This document shows, one piece after another, positions 12,781 to 22,640 of a stretch of 64,000 nucleotides of DNA (positions are counted from its first letter, which is position 1; every line of letters starts with the position of its first letter). This stretch comes from Punica granatum (Eukaryota > Streptophyta > Magnoliopsida > Myrtales > Lythraceae): positions 19,256,274-19,320,273 of the forward strand of contig NC_045129.1 in assembly GCF_007655135.1 (NCBI RefSeq). Direction: 5' to 3'. Position numbers and translations under genes: made by a program. The notes beneath the pieces were generated by a model. That model had not been told where the DNA came from, made no database searches, and saw only the letters and a list, made by a program, of their open reading frames with translations.

Positions 12781-13019
12781 ACGGTCCTTGTAGCACCGAA
12801 CCATGCATCGTGCTATGCCTCCATGCAAGCCTTCAACCCGACGCCGACAACAGTCCATCGAGTCGGCCTGCGTGCCACTTGAGTCTTTTCTATTTCAAGA
12901 GCGATGTACCTTGTAATTTGTACTAAGCCGTGGGCATTTACTTTTCTCTGCACATATGCATCATGCAGTTTTCAAAACACACTAGGATGTCATTCACATT
13001 GACAAGTCCTAAGCAGATT

Positions 13020-13440
13020 TTCTTATCGTCTTGGTAAGGGACGCCTTGCTCGGCCTCCTGCCCACGCCTCGATAGAGCCCGCCAACACACGAGGACCTCA
13101 CCGACCCGCCACAGAACGCGAATGGTGTATATTCCGGGACAACATGATCGACCTCATTAACACTAGGCTCGATCACCGAGAGGTCGCTGAGAGACGAAGA
13201 ACTCGCCGGCCCACCATCTCAGAGGGAGCTCTCCCAAACTCGTGCCAAGATGCAGAGATGCGGTCAGGAGCTTGCTTGGGCGAACGCCGCCCTGGAGAGG
13301 TCTAGGAAAGGGCCTCATGAAGACCCACACATGCACTCTAGGATAGATGTCTCCGCAAGGCCCTCGCCTAGACCCGGTGCTTTTCGAGGCGGCGCTTGCT
13401 CAAACCCCGAGTGTGGTGGCAAATCAGCTTAAGGCTCTAT
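13020..13440 (+). pseudogene. Possible ORF1 relic in E3
   Basis: 'ggtaagggacgccttgctcggcctcctgccc' lines up with the ORF1 start region of E4 (60965-60990), but the ATG is lost. A short charged, possibly coiled-coil coding stretch follows (around 13150-13330), comparable in position and composition to the ORF1 tail of E4. The whole central ORF1 domain is missing. The alignment is weak and short, so this is tentative. Confidence 0.35.
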
Positions 13441-14149
13441 TTTACAAAATTTGCATTGTACTTTGAACCTTTCGAGTCAATGTGAACGACAACATTAGCT
13501 TTTGAAAACTCACGCATTGCACGCATCCTATTCATTTACTGTTTTACACGACAATTAACACTACCACACGGTAAAAAAAGTTGTGACCGCCTTTGCAGGT
13601 GTACCAATCGTGGTCCTCACCCTTCCTCCAGGGCGAGCCGATCAGTAGCTCAAGGGCCAACCGTCCAAGCAACACTAACTTCCCATTAATCCCGCGCAAT
13701 CGATTATGTCATTGCATGGTTGAGCACACGTCCCTCTATGCTTCCATCAGCACAACTGAGCGTGCCATTTCCGCGTCGTGCGAGCATGCCTCCACCTTCT
13801 CCATGCACACACCCTCGGCGCGCTCGCACGACGCCTACCTGGCTAGTTCAATCCCCTAAGCCCTTACGCTGAAATCGCGAATATAGTTTGCTCCTTCATT
13901 GTTTTCTTTTCCCATTGTAGGAAATTCTACACAAGAAGACAGCCTGAACACTGATCGACCACGATTGAGACAACAAACGTCTTCCATCCATCCAGCTCCT
14001 TGGGATTTCAACACTAAGTCCCCATCCCTGCTCCACAAAGCAAGACCGCAAGCAAATTAGCGTCACCGCATCACAGCGCCTCACGCTATTCCTCAGCATT
14101 GACCTTTGCTTTCGCATTTCTTGCACTTTCCTATCAACCCCGCATTTAT
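13441..14149 (+). other. E3 noncoding spacer, intron-like then unrecognised
   Basis: The first 160 bases (TTTTACAAAATTTGCATTG ... GAAAACTCACGCATTGCACGCAT ... TTTGCAG|GTGT) resemble the AT-rich spacer between ORF1 and gag in E4 (62581-62740), including an acceptor-like TTTGCAG. After it, where gag should begin, I see no gag similarity and no sustained reading frame. Confidence 0.5.
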
Positions 14150-14640
14150 TGCATCGGGCTTTGACCCCACATCGGGCTTCAGCCCTGAATCGAGCTCCGG
14201 CCCCGCATCGGGCTCCGGCCCCGCATTTACTGCATTGGGCTTCGACCCCACATCGGGTTCCGGCCCCGCATTTATTGCATAGAGCTCCAGCTCCGCATCG
14301 GGCTCCGGCCCCACATTTATTTCATTGGGCTTCGGCCTCGCATTGGGCCCCGGCCCTGCATCGGGCTCCGGCCCCGCATTTACTGCATTAGGCTTCGACC
14401 TCACATCGGCCTCCGGCCCTGCATTTACTTTTGGGTTTCAGCCCTGCATCGGGTTTCGGCCCCACTTTTGGGCTTCGGCCCCGCATCGGGCCTCGGTCCT
14501 GAATTTACTGTTTTCGGGCCTCGGTCCTACATTTACTGCTTTCGGGCCCCGGCCCAGTATTTACTGCTTTTGGGCTCCGGCCCCGCATTTACTGCTTTCA
14601 GGTTTTGACACCTCGCATTTACTGCTTTCAGGCTCATCTA
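14150..14640 (+). repeat. Degenerate GC-rich tandem repeat in E3
   Basis: Short units of the type 'catcgggctccggccccg' alternate with 'catttactgcattgggcttcgacccc', about 18-36 bp long and repeated some 15-20 times. The open frames across it on both strands (His/Ala/Pro-rich on +, Pro/Asn/Ala-rich on -) are products of the repeat and not gene evidence. Confidence 0.8.
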
Positions 14641-15889
14641 AAATCCAAAATCGACTTGGATTCAAATTCATCCAAGCGATACTCCGAGGAGCAAGTCTAA
14701 TCCTTCAACCGCAAAGGATCACAAGCAACAGCTCCGACGAACAGAGCATGGCCCTGCCCACCCGCCGCGAAAGTCACTTGCACGGTCACATCTCCGACCG
14801 GAGAATGATCCCTGCCCACCCTCCACTGTGGCCATCGACCAGTCACTAGGGCAACATGCACTCTTCCCTCAACTCTCTTTTACATTTATTCACGAATGGG
14901 CTCCAGGCATGAACAAACCCTTCAAGTGGCACTAGGACCATCCCAGAGATGCTCTATTGGTTCTGTCGGACCTATTCGACTCGCTTGTCCTCATAAGACC
15001 CGGCTCCTCGAGCCTTCCCTAGGACGGCTGCACATGCCAACCCGTAATCGGGGAAAGTACCCCTATGTGGCCCCCAGTCACGGTTTGCCCACTCCAGGGT
15101 GGTGATGACTAAACTTTCGGAATTGAGTGTCCCTCACGCGCGGCACCCCATGGGTGGCACGCTGGACGATGGGACTTCCCATGGGATCACTTTACATTTC
15201 TTACCGTACATTCCACCAAACAATCGCCTAATGTACCATCTTCTTTGACATCTCTCACAGGGACACGCCGGTCACAGGCAAAGAACGATACACGGGTTCA
15301 CATCTCCCTGAGAATTCCCCTCGGACCCTTTCCTCATACTTCGACGAGGGAGGTTTCCGACGAATATGTACCCCCTATGAAGCCGACGACGGAAGCGTTC
15401 AAACGAGCCGCATGCCTTTAGCGCAACCGTCTCAATCGACAAACAAGCATGCCCATCGGCTTCGAGAGCACACCTCTCCAGCGTACAACTGATGCTAGAG
15501 CGACAAGCACGATCGAGGACGATGATTGTACAAGGCGCCCACCACAGGTCACATTAACAATGAAGATTAGGGCATTCACGTTCATCATTCAGACCGAGAC
15601 CACCTCGAACATCATCCGGCCACGATGAGCATTTCCAAGCGACATACACTGGGGCATCCCCGGTTGAAGCTCGCGACAATACGACCTCGGCAAGCGACGT
15701 ACACGGGGGCATCCCTGGTTAAAGTTCGCCCTGAGGTCGCCATAGTGGTTCACTCTGACAAACGACACTGGAACGCTCCTAGTCATCCGCATCAAGAATG
15801 GGCATCTTCCACAGCAAGCATCAGGACAACCTCGGTCACACACTCCTTAGGGCAATTTTGCATTTTCTTTCTCTAAACAACAGGGGAAA
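14641..15889 (+). other. E3 interior, no recognised gene
   Basis: No sustained frame and no similarity to gag or pol that I can see. A duplicated segment of about 40 bases, 'aagcgacatacactggggcatccc' near 15638 and 'aagcgacgtacacgggggcatccc' near 15691, is the only local structure noted. Confidence 0.5.
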
Positions 15890-16326
15890 TCACTTGTAAA
15901 GCTTGCAAGGATGAAGAACACGTAGTTCGGCTTCCGAATGCCTGAAGAACAAACACCAAGTCTCCACGAGGCAAAGCGCATCAAAGCACCCGCAACAACG
16001 AAAAAGTCGGGAAAAGTAAAACAAATACATGGGGACACGATACAAACCCCAGCTGCAAAAAAAAAAGAGCGAAAAGAAGCGGGAAAAACCCGCCAACGAA
16101 GAGAGAAAGAAAAGAAGCGGGAAAAACCCGCCAATGAACAAAACAAGGCACCGTCGAGATATAAAACTCCGGCACCGCCAATTCAAAGAAGAAATCAACA
16201 AACCCCGACAAAAAGGGGGAGCAGCAGACGCAACTCCTCGACGGAGAAAGAACGTAACGCACTCGGAGGTCGAATTATTTGAACCCTTCGCCCTTGCAAA
16301 CTCGAGAGACAAAAGAATCGAGCTTG
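15890..16326 (+). other. Purine-rich tract with two identical hairpins
   Basis: An A/G-rich stretch with a 26-bp direct repeat, 'gaaaagaagcgggaaaaacccgccaa', at about 16071 and 16109. Each copy contains the perfect 5-bp hairpin GCGGGAAAAACCCGC (16079-16093 and 16117-16131). Lys/Arg-rich + frames and Phe-rich minus frames follow from the composition. Confidence 0.6.
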
Positions 16327-16484
16327 CTAGGTCTAAAACCCCTCGGGGCGATCTAGGCAAAAGTTAGGGCAAAAGAGAGGCACGACTGAAAATCTCGAGG
16401 CGGGCGGTCGTGGCAAAAGGAGAGTTCATCCCCTTTAGGTTGAGAGGTACGGCCCCGAGGCGGGTGACCGTAGCAAAAGGAGAG
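16327..16484 (+). ncRNA. Conserved 3' hairpin modules in E3 (candidate cis RNA element)
   Basis: The first hairpin has outer arms CTAGGTC (16327-16333) and GATCTAG (16350-16356), an inner CCCC/GGGG stem, then GCAAAAGTTAGGG. The second has CACGAC/GTCGTG (16381-16386, 16407-16412) followed by GCAAAAGGAGAG. A third has TACGG/CCGTA (16448-16452, 16468-16472) with inner CCCG/CGGG, again followed by GCAAAAGGAGAG. Equivalent modules with different but still complementary arms occur in E1 (25976-26187) and E2 (37730-38010, minus strand). Presence in the non-coding E3 argues for a cis function. Which function is unknown. Confidence 0.55.
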
Positions 16485-17715
16485 TAAAATGAGAGATAAA
16501 CAAAACAGTCACCCTGGGCCTTCGCACACTACGCGGACCAGGGATCCCCAAGGGAAATGGCCAAGTTATCTACTCCAACACGATCCCTGATCGGCTCTCC
16601 TATTGAACTCAACCGTCCAAGGCAGATTCTTCTTCAAGCACAGTGGGCGACCAAGCACACAATCCAAACAGTTCAAGACAGCCAACACCAACCGAAGGAC
16701 GGAAGAGAAGGGGGTACATCTCACGGCAAGCGTGAACCCGTGTATCCTTTCAGCCTTGGGCAACGTGTTCCCCAAGCTTTCTCTTTTCTCTTTGTCATTA
16801 CACAACTCCAAAACGGGTCACAACCACCCTTCAATCGGCTACCACAAAGCCAAAATCCTAAACATTTCTTTCCGGGAGTCTAGTCATAACACTCTGAAAA
16901 TGACTAGACCGAGGTCTGACCAAATTTGAGCAAAATTCTCCATGCGGGTTACAAATGCAGCCGCCCTACGGCACCCTGATGAGAAGGGTTCTAAGTTCAC
17001 GGGCGCGTCGAACAACCGATAGAGCCGCTTGGGCACCTTTGAGAACGTCTCGATATGCCCATGCAAGGCCAACAGGAGCCCCGAAGGCCTCGCATTGGGG
17101 CCTCTGAAAGCGGGACCCCCATTCGCATCACCAGAGCAAAAACTCTCCACGGGTCGCCCAGGCGACCTGAAACTGAAGAGCATGCGTTACAAACACTTCC
17201 TTTTACCTGAGCTTACAAATCGCTAGTAATCCCATGACTTACTAATGATGTTAGGATCACAGGTACAGCAAGCGCAAGAACTACGGCGGACTCTGATTTC
17301 CGACCCCTCGGAATACGTAAGCGCTCTACTCTAGAGCTCGAGTCCCTCATCGCACGACTGGGGCATCCCCAACAAGCAATCGCCCTAGCAGCAAAGCCGG
17401 CTTCCGGCAGATCAAACACACCGCAACCCCAGGGCCGGAGCACCGACGAAGCAACTTCATCGCGATGCGCATGGAACCCCAAGGGGCATCTCCCCCTTAA
17501 CGGACTCATATCTGTCTCACGCGAAAAGTCGTGCTATCGATACGTCGGGAGTCGTTGAGGGATGCGCCACACCGCCCAAGCCGACGATGTTTAAAGAAGG
17601 ACAAACGATAGGAGATCATCATCAGTCACCGCGCATGAGGCGGTTCAGATCTAAGCGCCAAGCGAGCCATAACACACGACGTTTTCCGCAAATTCCAAAT
17701 TCTAAATTCGTGTTT
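16485..17715 (+). other. E3 interior, no recognised gene
   Basis: About 1.2 kb without a sustained coding frame, recognisable domain or obvious repeat. Frames of about 100 codons occur on both strands but look like chance. Confidence 0.5.
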
Positions 17716-19655
17716 CGAGTCCATCCCGGCTTTTAAATTTCTATTCAGGTCTATCCTGGCCCCTCGGGTCCATCCCGGCTTTTAAATTTCTGTTCAGGTT
17801 TATCCTGACCCCTCGGGTCCATCCTGGCTTTAAATTTCTGTTCAGGTCTATTCTGGCCCCTCGGGTCCATCCCGGCATTGAAATTTCTGTTCAGGTCTAT
17901 CTTGACCCCTCGGGTCCATCCCGGCTTTAAATTTCTGTTCAGGTCTATCCTGGCCCCACGGGTCCATCCCGGCTTTTAAATTTCTGTTCAGGTTTATCGT
18001 GGCCCCTCTGGTCCATTCCGGCTTTAAATTTCTGTTTAGGTCTATCCTGACCCCTCGGGTCCATCCCGGCTTTTAAATTTCCGTTCAGGCTTTTCCTAGC
18101 CCCTCGGGTCCATCCCGGCTTTAATCCTGGCCCCTCGGGTCCATCCCGGCTTTAAATTTCTGTTCAGGTCTATCTTAGCCCCTCGGGTCTACTCCGGCTT
18201 TTAAATTTCTGTTCAGGTCTATCTTGGCCCCTCGGGTCCATCCCAGCTTTTAAATTTCTGTTCAGGTCTATCCTGACCCCTCGGGTCCATTCCGACTTTC
18301 AAATTTCCGTTCAAGTCTATCCTGGCCCCTCGGGTCCATCCCGGCTTTTAAATTTCTGTTCAGGTCTATCCTGGCCCCTCGGGTCAATCCCGGCTTTAAA
18401 TTTCTGTTCAGATCTATCCTGGCCCCTCGGGTCCATACGGGCTTTTAAATTTCTGTTCAGGTCTATCCTGGCCCCTCGGGTCCATCCCGGCTTTTAAATT
18501 TCTGTTCAGGTCTATCCTGACCCCTCGGGTCCATCCCGGCTTTTAAATTTCTGTTCAGGTCTATCTTGGCCCCTCGGGTCCATCCCGGCTTTTAAATTTC
18601 CGTTCAGGTCTATATTGGCCCCTCGGGTCCATCCCGGCTTTTAAATTTTCGTTCAGATCTATCCTGGCCCCTCGGGTCCATCCCGGCTTTTAAATTTCGG
18701 TTCAGGTCTATCCTGGCCCCTCGGGTCCATCCCGGCTTTAAATTTCCGTTCAGGTCTATCCTGGCCCCTCGGGTCCATCCCGGCTCTTAAATTTCCGTTC
18801 AGGTCTATCCTGGCCCCTCGGGTCCATCCCGGCTTTAAATTTCCGTTCAGGTCTATCCTGGCCCCTCGTGTCAATCCCGGCTTTTAAATTTCTGTTCAGG
18901 TCTATCCTGGCCCCTCGGGTCAATCCCGGCGTTAAATTTCTGTTCAAGTCTATCCTGGCCCCTCGGGTCCATCCCGGCTTTTAAATTTCTGTTCAGGTCT
19001 ATCCTGGCCCCGCGGGTCCATCCCGGCTTTTAAATTTCTGTTCAGGTCTATCTTGGCCCCGCGGGTCCATCCTGGCTTTTAAATTTCCGTTCTGGTCTAT
19101 CATGGCCCTTCGGGTCCATCCCGGCTTTTAAATTTCCGTTCAGGTCTATCATGGCCCTTCGGGTCCATCCCGGCTTTTAAATTTCCGTTCAGGTCTATCC
19201 TGGCCCCTCGGGTCCATCCCGGCTTTAAATTTTCGTTCAGGTCTATCCTGGCCCCTCGGGTCCATCCCGGCTCTTAAATTTCCGTTCAGGTCTATCCTGG
19301 CCCCTCGGGTCCATCCCGGCTTTAAATTTCCGTTCAGGTCTATCCTGGCCCCTCGGGTTCATCCCGGCTTTAAATTTCTGCTCAGGTCTATCCTGGCCCC
19401 TCGGGTCCATCCCGGCTTTTAAATTATGTTCAGGTCTATCCTGGCCCCTCGGTCCATCCCGGCTTTAAATTTCTGTTCAGGTCTATCCTGGCCCCTCGGG
19501 TCCATCCCGGCTTTTAAATTTCTGTTCAGGTCTATCCTGGCCCTTCGGGTCCATCCCGGCTTTTAAATTTCTGTTCAAGTCTATCCTAGCCCCTCGGGTC
19601 CATCCCGGCTTTAAATTTCTGTTCAGGTCTATCCTGGTTTCTTTCGGGTCCATCC
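17716..19655 (+). repeat. 49-bp minisatellite, about 40 copies
   Basis: The unit is 'ggtccatcccggcttttaaa' + 'tttctgttcaggtctatcct' + 'ggcccctcg', 47-49 bp, repeated about 40 times over 1.94 kb. Variants involve TTT/TTTT in the CTTTTAAA part, CTGTTCAGG/CCGTTCAGG, and CCTGG/CTTGG. One copy near 18120 is shortened. It lies just before the 3' tail of E3. The minus-strand frames rich in Gly-Pro-Asp-Arg are repeat artefacts. Confidence 0.95.
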
Positions 19656-19817
19656 CGGTCTTAATCTCCAACGCAATATCCCGACATGTCCAAGCAAGGT
19701 GCGACCAGCCATGGGGGAGGAACGGTATCAGAGCTGTCGCCGGGCTCAAAAAGGGGGTGCTCATTATAGTCTTTGGCTACATCCTCTAACCGAGCATGCA
19801 ACCAAAGAGGGGCAAGC
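19656..19817 (+). promoter_or_regulatory. E3 3' tail and polypurine tract
   Basis: The segment with 'tagtctttggctacatcctctaaccgagcatgc' and the purine run AAAGAGGGGCAAG (19804-19816) directly precedes the 3' LTR. E1 has the same tail at 54555-54611 and E2 has it inverted at 36500-36560. The purine run is the expected primer for plus-strand DNA synthesis. Confidence 0.85.
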
Positions 19818-21375
19818 TGTCAGCACCCCATTTTGGACCACCGGCTTCCTACACGAGAATCTTCGACCAAGGCCCGGGTTACTATTCATCACCCGACGAT
19901 TGGAGGCGAACATGCGGACATGGAATCATGAAGTACGGGAGAGAAACATGGTCCACTGGGAAGACAGGGGAGAGCATTCAGAAAGGCAAACAGGCGACAA
20001 ATCTCAGAGCAACAGGAGCTGGCACTGTGGTACTATTCATCGCCGGATCACCGGAGCGTCAGAAGGTATCCAATATTGGACTTTAAAAATCCCTCTTGGT
20101 ACCAAAATGACCAATGGCACCTCCGAGCGCATTTAAGAAGCCTCCTGCTTAAGCCGGGGCACTCCTGAACATTTGCAAACGCCTTCCTAACGGGGCTCCC
20201 GGGACGCCCGATCCATGGACAAGTAAACGGCACTCGGAAACAGGCCTGCACACACCCAAGGACCACCAGGTCCAAGGAATAAGTTTCAGAATGCCTTTCA
20301 GAGTTAGTCTTGGTCTCCCGAGCGGATCCCGACCCGGAGAAAGGGCCCTTTTTTGCACAGAAACGTGGCCAGAGACGCTTTTAATGAACTGTCAGTGCAC
20401 GAAATCCGCGCCAACCAATCCCGAAGACCTCAAGGCCTGGGAAAACGAACCCTGATCGCATTGTACAATCCATTTAGGTTTCCCGAGTACTATTCCGGCA
20501 ACAAAAGGGCCCCTTTCAAGCGGAATCTTGCTCTTAGAGCTCATTTGAGGAAATGTTGATGTCCGAGCTTTACACCACCCACTCCCAACAACCCCCAGGG
20601 GCTAGGAAATCATTTTGGCTCGGACCAAGCAAATCATACCGAGCTCCCGAGTGACGTTTTAATGGTCATAAACGCCTCCCGACAAGCCTTCGGGACTCAT
20701 TTTTGACAAACGGAGATCACAGTGGTCTCCGAACAAGTTAGAACACTCGGGAAACACCGAGAAAGCCCCATTCGCGGATTCCTAGGACGCCTTCAGATAT
20801 CGATCTCCAGCCGGGGCCGGCAAGTAAACCGTTCTGCCCAAAGCACAAAGCACGCCGACACAAGCGGTACATCATGCAGAGGCGCGAACAAGTGACAGAA
20901 ACGGACAACTTCACCCCGATCATCCAAACGAAGCAAAACCGGCTTTCGAGTCCCCGGGATGCCCGAGCATTCACCCATACGAAGAATGTCAATATTAGGC
21001 TCATTAAAACCGTATTCGCGCATACATCGATAATTCGTCGTTCAAGCGAATCACGGAAATCGAATGCGTGATCAATCAAGCCCGAGCTTCTTCCGGCTTT
21101 CTTCCTAATCAAGTGGGACCCTTGAGCTAGCCGAGCCGAGCCGAGCCGAGCCAAGCCGCGAGCCATGGCTCTCCTCTAAAGACAAGCCAAATGAGCCTCC
21201 ACCACACATTTTCAAAATATCTTCTTACACCCATCACTTCCCTTCTCCCATCCATCACTTCCCATCACCTTTCAAGACAACTTCCCCACCCTAATCTTCC
21301 CTCCAAAAATTCGGATCCCTTAAGCACCCACTAATTGCACTTAGTTTTCACTAAACAAGCCATTAAGTCTTCCTT

Positions 21376-21381
21376 TATAAG
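21376..21381 (+). promoter_or_regulatory. Putative TATA box of the E3 3' LTR
   Basis: TATAAG, then CATCATTAACTTAATCACAACTCC, identical in layout to the 5' LTR copy. Confidence 0.5.
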
Positions 21382-22107
21382 CCCATTGCATCATTAACTT
21401 AATCACAACTCCTCTTGCACTCTCTCTCTAGCTTTCTCACTCAAAAACTCTCTCAAATTCCTCTCAAACTCCAACAATTCGTCCAGCTTTCCCTCAGCCC
21501 GAAACCAAGGCAAAATTGCCGGAAAACTCAACCGTTTTCCGGCGACCGCCACTCAACCCGAACCAAACTTGACCAAACTTTATATCCCACATGTATTCGA
21601 CCTCCCGAGTCCATTTCCGGTGTTAGTTTCGGCATTTGAAGCCTCCAGCATGCAGTTCCAGCCCAGTCCAGAATCGGGTCCCTAGGGAGTTTCCCGGTTT
21701 CTAGGCGAGTTCTTCCTTCCCGACTTATCCGAGCCTCAAACAAACTACATATCCCACTTGTATTTGACCTCCCGAGTCCATTTCCGGTGTTAGTTTTGAG
21801 ATTTGAAGCTCCCAGCAGCCCGAACCAGCTCTGTCCAGAACCGGGTTCAATAGGTGTTTTCACGGCTTCCCGGGCTCCCCGGACATTTCCACTACCTCAC
21901 GACTATGGCGAGTCGTGCCATCATTTCCTAGGGGTTCCTCATGACCCTCACTCTCCCCCGTGACAAGGTGGTCGCGTGCCGAGAGCCGCTCAACCGCGCA
22001 CCACCGCCATTTCTCTCCTTTCTCCCTTCACAGATTTTTTTCCAGTTTTTACCGGTTTTCTTTGCATCTCTCAGGAAACTCCACATGTCTAATCTTCCTG
22101 AAACCAC

Positions 22108-22640
22108 TGTAGGCATGATCCTCAGTCAGTTAGGAGTCCAATGCCACCGACCTTGCACCAAAAGACCACCGGGAGCCTCCCGTAGAGTCGTTTCTTCATC
22201 GGGTGCCAGTCGGGTCTGTTCCTCTGGTTTTCTTTTCTAACCCGAACTTCGCAGGAAAGTACAGGTCAGCTCGGGTTGAATCTCGCTATGAGCCGCCTAT
22301 CACCGTGATCCACAGTCAGTTAGGAATCCAATGCCACCGACCTTGCATCAAAAGACCACCGGGAGCCTCCTGTGGAGCCGTTTCTTCATCGGGTGCCAGT
22401 CGGGTCTGTTTTGACCCGACTGGGTCTGTCCTTTTTTTACTGACCCGACTTTGTTTTTGATTTCCGGAAAATCTACCCATGCTCTCCTCCCGAAACCACC
22501 ACAGGAGAGATCCTTAGTCTCTTGGGAATCCAACGCAACTGGCCCCGCGCGAATATTCCATCCCGATCAACCGGTACAGCCCCGACAAGCCAGACTGCCA
22601 GTCGGGTCTGCCAGTCGACCCGACTGCACCGGTTCGGGTC
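22108..22640 (+). repeat. Tandem duplication in the B LTR, about 190-bp period
   Basis: 'ccaatgccaccgaccttgca' followed by 'aaaagaccaccgggagcctcc' occurs at about 22139 and 22330, with a more diverged third copy after 22500. The inverted LTR at 5285-5760 has the same structure. Confidence 0.75.

Noticed and set aside
14093..14404. Proline/asparagine-rich repeated protein on the minus strand
   Set aside because: Translation of a tandem repeat; open in several frames because the unit lacks stops.
15847..16360. Phe/Leu/Ser-rich minus-strand frames that look like membrane proteins
   Set aside because: Complement of a purine-rich tract; three overlapping frames are open, and no homologue is recognised.
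18659..18947. Gly-Pro-Asp-Arg repeated peptides on the minus strand
   Set aside because: Products of the 49-bp repeat; frame is lost whenever unit length changes.
17716..19655. Regularly spaced repeats that could suggest a CRISPR array
   Set aside because: Units are directly adjacent with no unique spacers, no cas genes exist, and the context is a plant retrotransposon. It is a minisatellite.
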